From Bacteroidota bacterium (lineage in GTDB: Bacteria > Bacteroidota > Bacteroidia > Flavobacteriales_D > Sanyastnellaceae): DNA of 33,726 bases. Shown here piece after piece: positions 1 to 8,453 of the stretch (the first letter of the stretch is position 1; every line of letters begins with the position of its first letter). The translations under genes and the position numbers were made by a program. The stretch lies in assembly GCA_027593035.1 (NCBI GenBank), contig JAQCJQ010000015.1, forward strand, positions 1-33,726, given 5' to 3'. The notes under the pieces are model-generated. The model saw only the letters and a program-made list of their open reading frames with translations, made no database searches and was not told where the DNA came from.

Positions 1-11
1 ACGGAGGTTCA

Positions 12-28
12 AACCACCCTTGGTGGTT
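12..28. terminator. Hairpin just downstream of murF
   Basis: A perfect 7-bp stem (AACCACC / GGTGGTT) with a 3-base loop starts 11 bases beyond the murF stop codon. In the minus-strand transcript only a short UUU follows, so it lacks a good U-tract. It may be a weak terminator or a 3' stabilising hairpin for murF mRNA. Confidence 0.35.
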
Positions 29-39
29 GTATGTTGGGA

Positions 40-1377
40 TTAGAGGAGATCGACGAGTTGTTCCAATGCGATAGAGCGTGAACCTTTGAGGAGAACGCGA
101 CGATCCGACCACGCGGCGAGCTTCAATGCCGCTGCTGCAGATTCCGTGTTATCGAACGATTTGATTGGACCGGATTGATTCGAAGCAGCATGCTGGAAAA
201 GGGGCCCTACCGTCCAGACATCCAAACCTAAACCAACGGCCAGTCCAAGAATTCGTTCATGGGCTTCGCGACCAAAATCTCCGAGTTCGGCCATGTCTCC
301 CAAAATGCAGACGCTCGGTTCTTTCCCGCTTTCTTCAGTATGTGCGAAATGCTCCAAGGTGGTCGACATGCTACTGGGATTGGCGTTGTATGCATCCATC
401 AGAACCAAATTTCGTTCGGTTTGTCGCCATTGCGATCGGTTGTTATTCGGGTTGTAGCCTTCAATGGCCTGAGAGCATTGTGCTGCGCTCACACCGAAAT
501 GGCGTCCAATGGCGACGGCAGTCATCATGTTATCATGATTGTGATGCCCGGTGATGCATGGATTCAACGGCCCTTGCATGCTACCATCCACGTCAATCCA
601 TGTCACTGCCCGATCATTGGATGCGGTCGTTTGGATAAAAGGGGGATGCGCGGGATTGCCATAGCAGGTTCGTTCCAATGCCGTGGAAATCTCTAAGAGG
701 ATGGGGTGGTTGGCATGAACGAAAACACGTTCGCCACGTGATCCGGGGTGTTCGAAGTACCGGAACAATTCTTGCTTTCCCTTGATGACGCCCTTGATCC
801 CTCCAAATCCTTCAAGATGGGCCTCACCAATGTTGATGATGACTCCGTGGGTTGGCTGTGCGATTCTAGCCAATTCGGCGATTTCTCCTTGAGCATTGGC
901 GCCCATTTCAATGATGGCCATGTCAGCTTCGACTGGGATTTCCAATATTGTGAGGGGCACACCGATGTGGTTGTTCAAGTTGCCACGTGTCGCGTAAGTA
1001 TGGGTGAATGCAGTCTTCAAAACGGCATAAAGTAACTCCTTCGTTGTGGTTTTCCCATTGCTTCCAGTCAGGCCGATGACAGGGAAATTCCATCGTGAAC
1101 GGTGGAGATAAGCCAGAGATTGGAGTGCGATCAAGACATCCTTTACTTCGATGCACCGCTCAGATTGCTGGGAAACCGTCGCGTCATCAACGACGGCTAG
1201 TGTGCATCCTGCTTCCAATGCTTGCAAGGCAAATTCATTGCCGTTGAATCGATCTCCTTTCAGAGCAAAAAACAACTTTCCTGGGCTGGCTTGCCGCGTG
1301 TCGGTCGTCACACCGTTGGACTGTTGGAAGGCAGCATCTATTTGCGCCAAAGCAGAATTCGTAGCATCCATAAGCAT
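40..1377 (-). CDS. murF: UDP-N-acetylmuramoyl-tripeptide--D-alanyl-D-alanine ligase (MurF)
   Basis: MurF is a cytoplasmic ATP-dependent ligase that adds D-Ala-D-Ala to the UDP-MurNAc-tripeptide, the last soluble step of peptidoglycan precursor synthesis. The 445-residue product has the Mur-ligase order: an N-terminal substrate domain with VTTDTRQ (23-29), the ATP P-loop GSNGKTT (105-111), a central segment with NIGEAHLEGFG, and a C-terminal domain with DAYNANPSSM and LLKGSRSIALE. Length is normal for the family. Two start codons lie close together (1377 and 1371), and nothing clear decides between them. It follows gldJ on the same strand, but a strong terminator at 1426-1453 separates them, so murF probably has its own promoter in the roughly 50 bases before the start. 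gldJ-murF adjacency is, from memory, common in Flavobacteriia. Confidence 0.96.
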   Translation of the reverse strand: MLMDATNSALAQIDAAFQQSNGVTTDTRQASPGKLFFALKGDRFNGNEFALQALEAGCTLAVVDDATVSQQSERCIEVKDVLIALQSLAYLHRSRWNFPVIGLTGSNGKTTTKELLYAVLKTAFTHTYATRGNLNNHIGVPLTILEIPVEADMAIIEMGANAQGEIAELARIAQPTHGVIINIGEAHLEGFGGIKGVIKGKQELFRYFEHPGSRGERVFVHANHPILLEISTALERTCYGNPAHPPFIQTTASNDRAVTWIDVDGSMQGPLNPCITGHHNHDNMMTAVAIGRHFGVSAAQCSQAIEGYNPNNNRSQWRQTERNLVLMDAYNANPSSMSTTLEHFAHTEESGKEPSVCILGDMAELGDFGREAHERILGLAVGLGLDVWTVGPLFQHAASNQSGPIKSFDNTESAAAALKLAAWSDRRVLLKGSRSIALEQLVDLL

Positions 1378-1425
1378 GTGTCCAAATTACGATTTCAAGA
1401 GGTGCAGGCGCATGTTTTAGAAAAG

Positions 1426-1453
1426 AAAAAGGCTCCTGCGAAGGAGCCTTTTT
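1426..1453 (-). terminator. Rho-independent terminator between gldJ and murF
   Basis: Perfect 12-bp stem AAAAAGGCTCCT / AGGAGCCTTTTT around the loop GCGA. On the minus strand the stem runs into a T-rich tract (TTTTTCTTTT, 1421-1430), so it should terminate gldJ transcription 23 bases after the stop codon. The A- and T-rich ends make it formally bidirectional, but no plus-strand gene reads into it. Confidence 0.85.
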
Positions 1454-1475
1454 GAATGCATTCTAAACAATGAGT

Positions 1476-3212
1476 TTAACGCGGTCCAGCCAATACTTGT
1501 GCCCCCATTCGATCCATAGCACATCGGAAACCAATCGCCGCAGAGGCTTTGTCCTCATCTAGGAAACGTCGCGTGCCTGGGCTCAACCAATAGCTGCGAT
1601 CATTCCATGCGCCGCCTTTGTATACACGAGAGCGGTTGTTGATGAGGGTGGTTTCCCCATATCCATACATGCGGCTCTTGTTCACATCGAAACCTTCTTG
1701 ACCGTAGTCAATGCTGGATTCCAAATCGCCATCCCGGAAATCAATGTTGTCCGCTTGGCGATAATTCTCACGCTCAAGACTTTCCTCGACCGAGACATCT
1801 CGGTAACGCAGATCGCCTGGGCTCGATGAAATGTTGTCTGTGAAAATTCCCAACAAGTCCGGTGCAACAAGGAGGTCGCTGTCCAAAATGAGTTCCTTTC
1901 CCTCGTTCATTTGCTCTTGGGACTCTTCTTGACGTTTCAGTTTGCGCTCAGCTTTCGCGGCCTCAATGTAGGTAAACACATTGTCCACAAGGTTCTGTTC
2001 CTCTTCGATGAAGTTCTTCGCAGCGGCTTTTTGGTAGGCCTTCAAATTGCCGTCAATGGCATCAATGTCATAAACGACGTAATCGAATTTGTCGGCAATC
2101 TGCCCCTCTGAATTGAGTTGCTTCGTTTGGTATACGTTGCCTCGGAATGGGCGGAATTCTTCAGTATCCATTGCGCTCAAAGGACGGTATACGTCCATGC
2201 ACCACTCGTTGACGTTGCCCGACATGTTGTAGAGACCGTAGTCATTTGGGGCGTATTGATAGACTGCGGCCGTAGCGGCTGCACCGTCATTCAAACTACC
2301 AGCAACTCCCATGTAATCACCACGTCCTCTTGCGAAGTTGGCATTCATGTTGCCGTAAGAGCGATCACGACCGTTGTCATTTCGCGTGTAGTGACCATCC
2401 CAAGGGTAGGTCCGACGGTCGGTGATGAGTTCAGCATAGCTATTGCCAATGAGACCGAGTGCGGCAAATTCCCATTCGGCTTCGGTAGGTAAACGATAAG
2501 CTGGCTGCAGTAACCCGTCTTCATAAGAGACGTTGCGGTATCCTGAACTTCCTGGACGCAAGTCACGAAGTCCTTCAGCGACGCTTTCGCCTTGATATTG
2601 ACCGTTGAGGTACGCTTCGGTGGTGAAGTGATCCTCATCCAATTGGCCGTCAGGATTGTGTGCAATCAGCCCTTCTCGAACGAGCAATTGCTCATTGACT
2701 CGATCCGTTCTCCACTTGCAAAAGTCATTGGCTTGATTCCAAGAAATCCCAACAACCGGATAATCGCGATAGGCTGGATGGCGCAGGTAGTAATCAACGT
2801 AAGGCTCGTTGAAAGCTAGCTTTTCTCTCCAAACCAAGGTGTCCGGAAGGGCCCGTCGGACAACTTCTGGATAGCTGCTTCCATAGACTCTTTGGAGCCA
2901 AGAAAGGTATTCCAACCAATAGTGATTGGTGACCTCCGTTTCATCCATGTAGAAGGAGGGGACCGTGACGCGACGAGGGATGTTGTCCCAATTGAAGGTC
3001 AAGTCATCTTCAACTTGGCCCATCGTGAAGGTTCCTCCTTCAATAAAGACCAGTCCAGGGGCCGTTTCTTGCTCAAAGAAAGGTTGCCGTTCAAATCCTC
3101 CGTTAGCCGGATCATTGTAGGCCCATCCTGTGGCGCCGGAACGATCTCCGATGCATCCTGAAAGCAGGAGTGCGCCTAAGAACATCAAGGGGGCTGTGAA
3201 CTTCCAATTCAT
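1476..3212 (-). CDS. gldJ: Gliding motility lipoprotein GldJ
   Basis: GldJ is an envelope lipoprotein needed for gliding motility and for stability of other Gld/type IX secretion parts in Flavobacterium johnsoniae (family knowledge). The 578-residue product begins with a lipoprotein signal whose lipobox ends LLLSGC, so Cys20 is the likely acylated residue. A formylglycine-generating-enzyme-like (FGE/sulfatase-modifying) fold follows. Its usual signatures are visible: GGTFTMG near the start, MDETEVTN, LPTEAEWEFAA, NMSGNVNEW and, at the C-terminus, YKGGAWNDRSYW and IGFRCAMDRMG. Between NVNEW and the last FGE strands lies a long insertion rich in Lys, Glu and Gln (about residues 365-520) that may be partly coiled coil. 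This split FGE layout is typical of GldJ and GldK. It lies directly downstream of a porP/sprF-type gene and close to divergent porU-porV. It ends at a strong terminator. Confidence 0.93.
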   Translation of the reverse strand: MNWKFTAPLMFLGALLLSGCIGDRSGATGWAYNDPANGGFERQPFFEQETAPGLVFIEGGTFTMGQVEDDLTFNWDNIPRRVTVPSFYMDETEVTNHYWLEYLSWLQRVYGSSYPEVVRRALPDTLVWREKLAFNEPYVDYYLRHPAYRDYPVVGISWNQANDFCKWRTDRVNEQLLVREGLIAHNPDGQLDEDHFTTEAYLNGQYQGESVAEGLRDLRPGSSGYRNVSYEDGLLQPAYRLPTEAEWEFAALGLIGNSYAELITDRRTYPWDGHYTRNDNGRDRSYGNMNANFARGRGDYMGVAGSLNDGAAATAAVYQYAPNDYGLYNMSGNVNEWCMDVYRPLSAMDTEEFRPFRGNVYQTKQLNSEGQIADKFDYVVYDIDAIDGNLKAYQKAAAKNFIEEEQNLVDNVFTYIEAAKAERKLKRQEESQEQMNEGKELILDSDLLVAPDLLGIFTDNISSSPGDLRYRDVSVEESLERENYRQADNIDFRDGDLESSIDYGQEGFDVNKSRMYGYGETTLINNRSRVYKGGAWNDRSYWLSPGTRRFLDEDKASAAIGFRCAMDRMGAQVLAGPR

Positions 3213-3305
3213 TTTTTATGAGGTTCCAATGGGTTTCTTGCAGATTGTTGAGTCTGTGCTTTGGAAGATAGAGTGAGAATGCTTCCAGTGCACGGTTGTT
3301 CAATT

Positions 3306-4304
3306 TTAGAATGACGGGCAGTTGATTGTTCTAAATTTAGAACGCTTACCGCGGCAATCAAATTGTATGGTCATACTGATTTCATGGGCTCCTCCCGTGG
3401 AAGGGGTCAATTCTGAAATCGTCAAATCGTAACTGTAGCCGAATTGTACCACATCGGTTTTGATGCCGAGGGTAACAATGAAGGCATCGCGGTAGTCCGT
3501 GAACATGATTCCTCGGTACCAAATCCCTCCAACGAGTGGGCCTTTGTTGACATAAAGTCCAACATTGAGCTGCTCGAATTCGCCTTGTTTTCGATAGAAA
3601 ATGTTGGGTGAAATGGTCGACTCAATTCCAGTGACCGATCGTTGCAAAGGCAATACCGCACCAGCGTGGAAGGTGTACTTCATCGGCAGGCGACTTGTTC
3701 CAACGACCAACGACTCATTGGGCTCATTGAGGTGATGCACCGCAGCTCCGAAGTAATAACGATCTGTAAACCCGATGATGCCCGAACTGAAATCCACCGT
3801 CTTGACCATGCCACCTCTCGGAATGTCTTGAGTCTCATAAATGAACCCTCGTCGAGGATCAATCATGTCGCCAAAGGTGAGGCGATCCCAATCCAAAGCC
3901 TTCTGCATGTAGGTCACCTGCATGGCGGCCTTGATGGAGAGCTTGCGCGTTACGGCCTGTTGATAGCTGTATATTCCACTAGCAGTGGTTGTGCTCAGCG
4001 TTCCGCGACCCGCTTGATCATTCATTACAATGAAGCCCAATCCACCAGACAGTGTTTCCACGTGTTGGTCATAGGCGGCTGCCGTGGTAACGAAAGATCC
4101 ACTCATGGCAGGCCACTGGTTCCGGTATGACATGGTCAAACGCGGGCAGCGTGCCGACCCTGCGAAAGCAGGATTGAGGTAGAGCGGATTCGCGAAGTAT
4201 TGCGTAAACTCAGGGTCTTGAGCTTGCGCAGTATTCGTATGCAGTGTCAAAAAAGACGCCATTAGCAGAATGCCAATGGTGGGGATTGTCAGGAGTTGCT
4301 TCAT
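3306..4304 (-). CDS. PorP/SprF-family type IX secretion outer-membrane protein
   Basis: The 332-residue product has a cleavable signal peptide (hydrophobic stretch about 8-25, then AQAQDPEF) and the family opening QYFANPLYLNPAFAGS, followed by RNQWPAM. This is the hallmark of PorP/SprF proteins. The rest alternates in beta-barrel style, for example YYFGAAVHHLNEP, FHAGAVLPL and FGYSYDLTISEL. Members are outer-membrane beta-barrels that work with the type IX system; many act as partners for one secreted adhesin (as SprF does for SprB), while PorP helps anchor the machine. No adhesin gene adjoins this copy, so a core role beside GldJ is more likely than an adhesin-specific one (inference). gldJ follows after 93 bases on the same strand and may be cotranscribed. 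A one-mismatch -7 box (TATTCTTG, 4334-4327 on the minus strand) lies upstream. Confidence 0.9.
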   Translation of the reverse strand: MKQLLTIPTIGILLMASFLTLHTNTAQAQDPEFTQYFANPLYLNPAFAGSARCPRLTMSYRNQWPAMSGSFVTTAAAYDQHVETLSGGLGFIVMNDQAGRGTLSTTTASGIYSYQQAVTRKLSIKAAMQVTYMQKALDWDRLTFGDMIDPRRGFIYETQDIPRGGMVKTVDFSSGIIGFTDRYYFGAAVHHLNEPNESLVVGTSRLPMKYTFHAGAVLPLQRSVTGIESTISPNIFYRKQGEFEQLNVGLYVNKGPLVGGIWYRGIMFTDYRDAFIVTLGIKTDVVQFGYSYDLTISELTPSTGGAHEISMTIQFDCRGKRSKFRTINCPSF

Positions 4305-4326
4305 GTAGAGGGACCCAATGAATTCA

Positions 4327-4334
4327 CAAGAATA
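4327..4334 (-). promoter_or_regulatory. Candidate -7 box for the porP/sprF-type gene
   Basis: Reading the minus strand gives TATTCTTG, one mismatch from the Bacteroidetes consensus TAnnTTTG, about 23 bases before the ATG at 4304. A TTTTTG that could serve as the -33 element lies 22 bases further upstream. The assignment rests on motif and position only. Confidence 0.3.
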
Positions 4335-4446
4335 AGAAAAAAACCAATGCCTACCCCAAAAATCATCTCAATGAGATTGCATTTCGAGCATACGTTTTCA
4401 TCTTTAACGCACGTTTGGAGCTTTGCGTTGCATCTATTTTTTCAAC

Positions 4447-4454
4447 CAACTTTG
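4447..4454 (+). promoter_or_regulatory. Candidate -7 box for porU-porV
   Basis: CAACTTTG differs from TAnnTTTG only at its first base. A TTTG at 4422-4425 lies 21 bases upstream, a suitable -33 spacing. Transcription would begin near 4461, inside the divergent porP-porU gap and ahead of the preferred porU start. Confidence 0.35.
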
Positions 4455-4523
4455 CAGCACGGAATGAATTCAATGAAAATGCGAGGATATCGAGCAGCTC
4501 AACCAAGCTTAAAAAGCATTGCC

Positions 4524-7500
4524 ATGAGGTTTAGGGTGGTGATAGTCTCGGCGAGTCTCTGCGTCGCAATGTGTTTGTCTGTGGGGGTTTTGGCACAGTC
4601 GTCGGTTCAGGGGGCTGTTTCTCAGGGAGTTTGGGAAGTGGATTGGTTGCCGAAAGGAACGGAATCCGCTCCGGTGGGCATATGGGCTCCAATGGATGGT
4701 TTCTGGCTGGATGAAATTCCTTGGGTCTTGTGGGAGGCAGAACTGAACGGTTTTGAAGCAGGAATGGAACGTTTGGTGGACACGGAGTCCTGGGCCGAAG
4801 TAGCCGCCGATGAGCTGACTCCTCGCCAGCGCCAGCTGCTCATGGCCAAAACAATCATTCCCCAATGGCGCCATGTGGTGATTGAGGACCTGGTCTCGGT
4901 TCAATACGAATCGCCGCTTTTTCGGTTTGTCGCCAGCCGCGATGTCTTTGAACGTCTCATGGGAGTAGAATGGGCCTTGGGAGCGTCCGTAGCGACCATT
5001 GATCGCCAGGAGCGGGAGCGTGAATGGCCGACTGACGGTCCTTTGGAAAGGGATAACCTGTATCGCTTGTCCATTGCCCAGGACGGGGTGTATCGAATTG
5101 ATCGCAATTGGATGGTTGCCGCGGGATTGAATCCAGACACATTGGATCCACGGAGAATCCGCCTTTGGGGCAATGGTGGAGAGTTGCTGCCTATGGTAAA
5201 CGACCAAGACCGTCCGCTAGGAGTAGAGCCTACAGCGATCTTGTTTCAAGGAGAAGAGGACGGTGTGTGGAACGCGGAGGATGCGCTGTTGTTTTTTGGT
5301 CAAGGTCCCAATAGTTGGATTCCTGGATCCGCTGAACGGAATTGGAAGCATGAGCGGCACGCATACAGTGATTCTGCTTGGTACTTTTTGGAAATCAACG
5401 GCGACATCGCCGATGCGGAGTCTAGAATTCAAAGCGCTTTGCCGACCGGGGGGACTCCAGACACGTTGATTGACACATATTGGAAGCGATCCTTTCATGA
5501 ATTGGAGCTGGAAAGTCCCAATCGATCGGGTCGTGAATGGTTCGGCGAGTCCTTTCAAAACAACAGTTCTCGGGTGGTGAGCTTTGACGTGCCGTTTGCC
5601 ACGGCATCTCCTGCTCGATTGGACATTCAAGTTGCCGCTCAATCGATGGGAGCTGCTAGCACGTTTAAATTCGACGTCAACGGCGTGTTGTTTGAGGCCT
5701 CTCCATCTTACACAAGCAACGGCTCAGTGAGCAATGTTGCCAATTTGTCCAGCGGCAGTTTCGATTTGGGTTCGGCAACGGGAACCGACCTAACGGCGCA
5801 GCATCAAGTTGAGATTTCTTTTGATCCCGCTGTTCCTGATGCGATCGGATGGTTGGATTTTATACGCATTGCTCAGGAGTGTTCATTGCGGATGGCACAA
5901 TCCCAATTGATTTTTGATGCCGAGAACATTGGAGAGGTTGCGGTCGCTGGGTATGCCGTTCAAAATTCAGGAAGCCTCGTAGGTATTTGGGACATCACCG
6001 AGCACAAACAACCAGTCTGGTTGACTTGGGAAAGCAGCGAAGAAGGGGAGGCTGTTTTTTATTCTCAAGCGAATGAGGCGAAGCGATTCGCCTTGTTCTC
6101 CGGTTTTAATTTTAAGACGCCTGACTTTCATGGTGCGGTTCAACCCGTGAATTTGCATGGAGTTGAACAAGCTGATTTGGTCGTGGTGACACGTTCGGAT
6201 TATTTGCCTGCTGCGGAACGATTGGCGCAGTTGCATGCAGCGGAAGGTCTGAGCGTCTTGGTCACGACCCAACGGGCCGTGTTCGATGCGTTTTCATGTG
6301 GAAACACCGATCCAACAGCATTGAAAATGTTGCTCATGATGCTTCGGGATCGGGCGAGTCAAAACGGTCTAGAGCCTCCGAAATATCTGCAAATCATGGG
6401 GGACGGGACCTTTGCGAATCGTTTCAATTTGATGCAATCGCCGTATGTCATTACCTACCAAAGCGAAAACTCCGTCAGCCCAACGGGGAGCTATGTGAGC
6501 GATGATTTCTTCGGCTTCCTTGAGGATCAATACGGAGATGGAATTGGGGATAAAATGGCAATAGGGGTGGGGAGAATCCCCTGTTCCAGTAAGACAGAAG
6601 CGGATGCGATGGTGGATAAGGTAGAAGCATACATGCAACGATCTGTGCCGGTGCTTCCGGGACTGGACTGTGAAGATGCGAGTGCCAGCGCCTCGGGGGC
6701 TTGGAAGAATGTGATCTGTTTTGTTGCCGATGATATGGATGGAAACGGTGGTCCGACCGAAAACGAGCACATGGTGAATTCGGATGAGCATGCAAATACA
6801 CTGGCCGAGGATCATCCGGAATACGATGTGAATAAGATTTATTTGGACGCCTATCCGCAGTGGAGCACTCCCGGAGGAGAGCGGTATCCGGAGGCCGAAG
6901 AATCCATCGATCGGCAGGTGCAAGACGGCGCCTTGATCATGAATTACATTGGCCACGGAGGGGAGCGTGGCTGGTCCCATGAACGGGTCCTCAACACCAC
7001 GACCATTCAAGAATGGGACAAATTGGGAAACATGCCGCTGTTCATGACGGCCACGTGTGAGTTGGCGCGTTTTGATGATCCCGACGTTGATTCTGCCGGT
7101 GAAATGATGGTCATGAATCCCGCAGGTGGAGCGATTGCCATGCTCACCACAACTCGGGTCGTATTCAGCGGCTCGAATCAACAATTGAATCGAGCGTTCT
7201 ACGGCATTGCATTGCATGACACCGAATCGGAGCCACTCCGCCTAGGGGACATTGCCCGTGTGACTAAAAACGACCCGCAGGTGTCAAACAGTTCCAATAA
7301 ACGAAACTTCACCTTGCTTGGAGATGTGGCTCTTCGTCTCAATTATCCCCGCAAAAATGTGGTGATGGAATCACTTCCAGATACCATCCGTGCATTGGAC
7401 GTTGTTTCCGTTGGTGGGACCGTTCGAGACGAGGCCGGAGACCTGATGCCCGATTTCGATGGGCTGGTCTACGTCAAAGTTTTTGATAAGCCATCTCAAA

Positions 7501-8414
7501 TCACATCGCTCAACAACGACAACGGCCCAAACTCACATGTGTTTGAGGTCTTTCGAAATGTGTTGCACCAGGGCATTGCGAGTGTAGATTCTGGGGCGTT
7601 TGCATTTGAATTTGTGGTGCCGAGAGACATTGATTTTTCATTCGCTGAAGGTCGGATTAGCTGCTATGCCGTTTCCGATAGCACGGATGCGCATGGATCG
7701 TATCAAGACTTTGTTATTGGTGGTATTGGTGAGGGATTCCTGGAGGATACGACGCCGCCTACGGTTGAGCTCTTCCTCAATGACACGCTTTTTCAATCGG
7801 GAGGCATCACGCACAGCCACCCCATGCTCTTGGCTCGTGTCTTTGATGAAGGGGGGATTAACGCGGCTGGCGTCGGGATCGGACATGACATCAAGGCTAC
7901 ATTGGATGGGGAATCCAGTGAAAGCATTGTTTTGAATGGATTTTACACCGCAGATTTGAACACGTATGTCCGGGGCACCGTGCGGTATCCATTCGAGGAG
8001 CTAGAAGCTGGGCCGCATCAGTTGGAGCTGGTGGTTTGGGACGTTCAAAACAACAAGGGAAAGGCGGAAATCACGTTTGAAGTCTTTGATGACTTTGAAT
8101 CGGCTTTGGGGCATGTTTCGGCCTATCCAAATCCCTCTGCTGACGTTTTTCGGTTCTCTTTAGAACACAACCAGGCTTGTCAACCGGGTGTCGCAACGTT
8201 GGAAGTCTTTTCAAGTGCGGGACAACTGGTTTATCGATCGGAACAGCCTTGGGAACAAGAAGGATTTCGTTCGGAATCTCTGCAGTGGAATTCTGCCGCA
8301 GGACCAGACGGTAGTGCAGTGCCAGCAGGCGTTTATGTATTTCGGTTGACCTTGAATACAGAAACTGGGGGTGTGGTGCAATATGCCGACCAAATTGTCG
8401 TTCTGCGACCATAA
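4524..8414 (+). CDS. porU: Type IX secretion system sortase PorU (C25 gingipain-like peptidase)
   Basis: PorU removes the C-terminal sorting signal of type IX cargo at the outer membrane and links the cargo to its surface anchor. The reading frame extends up to 4296 and would overlap the divergent porP gene. The ATG at 4524 is preferred because it opens a clean signal peptide: MRFR, a hydrophobic core, then VLAQSS. This gives 1296 residues. ATGs at 4464, 4473 and 4479 are alternatives. The C25 domain is clear: PKYLQIMGDGTF, then the catalytic His in NYIGHGGERGW (His811 in this numbering) and the catalytic Cys in TATCELA (Cys845). The C-terminus carries a sorting-domain-like segment with AYPNPS and GVYVFRLTL, as known for PorU, which keeps its own CTD. 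porV follows after 39 bases, and PorV is PorU's known partner in the attachment complex. Confidence 0.95.
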   Translation: MRFRVVIVSASLCVAMCLSVGVLAQSSVQGAVSQGVWEVDWLPKGTESAPVGIWAPMDGFWLDEIPWVLWEAELNGFEAGMERLVDTESWAEVAADELTPRQRQLLMAKTIIPQWRHVVIEDLVSVQYESPLFRFVASRDVFERLMGVEWALGASVATIDRQEREREWPTDGPLERDNLYRLSIAQDGVYRIDRNWMVAAGLNPDTLDPRRIRLWGNGGELLPMVNDQDRPLGVEPTAILFQGEEDGVWNAEDALLFFGQGPNSWIPGSAERNWKHERHAYSDSAWYFLEINGDIADAESRIQSALPTGGTPDTLIDTYWKRSFHELELESPNRSGREWFGESFQNNSSRVVSFDVPFATASPARLDIQVAAQSMGAASTFKFDVNGVLFEASPSYTSNGSVSNVANLSSGSFDLGSATGTDLTAQHQVEISFDPAVPDAIGWLDFIRIAQECSLRMAQSQLIFDAENIGEVAVAGYAVQNSGSLVGIWDITEHKQPVWLTWESSEEGEAVFYSQANEAKRFALFSGFNFKTPDFHGAVQPVNLHGVEQADLVVVTRSDYLPAAERLAQLHAAEGLSVLVTTQRAVFDAFSCGNTDPTALKMLLMMLRDRASQNGLEPPKYLQIMGDGTFANRFNLMQSPYVITYQSENSVSPTGSYVSDDFFGFLEDQYGDGIGDKMAIGVGRIPCSSKTEADAMVDKVEAYMQRSVPVLPGLDCEDASASASGAWKNVICFVADDMDGNGGPTENEHMVNSDEHANTLAEDHPEYDVNKIYLDAYPQWSTPGGERYPEAEESIDRQVQDGALIMNYIGHGGERGWSHERVLNTTTIQEWDKLGNMPLFMTATCELARFDDPDVDSAGEMMVMNPAGGAIAMLTTTRVVFSGSNQQLNRAFYGIALHDTESEPLRLGDIARVTKNDPQVSNSSNKRNFTLLGDVALRLNYPRKNVVMESLPDTIRALDVVSVGGTVRDEAGDLMPDFDGLVYVKVFDKPSQITSLNNDNGPNSHVFEVFRNVLHQGIASVDSGAFAFEFVVPRDIDFSFAEGRISCYAVSDSTDAHGSYQDFVIGGIGEGFLEDTTPPTVELFLNDTLFQSGGITHSHPMLLARVFDEGGINAAGVGIGHDIKATLDGESSESIVLNGFYTADLNTYVRGTVRYPFEELEAGPHQLELVVWDVQNNKGKAEITFEVFDDFESALGHVSAYPNPSADVFRFSLEHNQACQPGVATLEVFSSAGQLVYRSEQPWEQEGFRSESLQWNSAAGPDGSAVPAGVYVFRLTLNTETGGVVQYADQIVVLRP

Positions 8415-8424
8415 CCGATTGTTT

Positions 8425-8432
8425 TACATTTG
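8425..8432 (+). promoter_or_regulatory. -7 box (TAnnTTTG) before porV
   Basis: TACATTTG matches the Bacteroidetes -7 consensus exactly and sits between porU and porV. It would start transcription near 8439, leaving a leader of about 15 bases before the ATG at 8454. It overlaps the upstream ATG at 8430, which argues against that ATG being the start of porV. No clear -33 TTG lies at normal spacing. Confidence 0.42.
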
Positions 8433-8453
8433 CGCTTTACCTTTCACGTCGCC

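Noticed and set aside
4296-4523. Extended N-terminus of PorU from 4296
   Set aside because: It overlaps the divergent porP start, would put 76 residues before a clean signal peptide, and lies partly upstream of the candidate promoter.
6369-7217. Minus-strand 282-codon frame inside porU
   Set aside because: It is wholly within the conserved C25 peptidase region on the opposite strand, is His/Ile/Arg-rich without domains, and is a shadow of the real gene.
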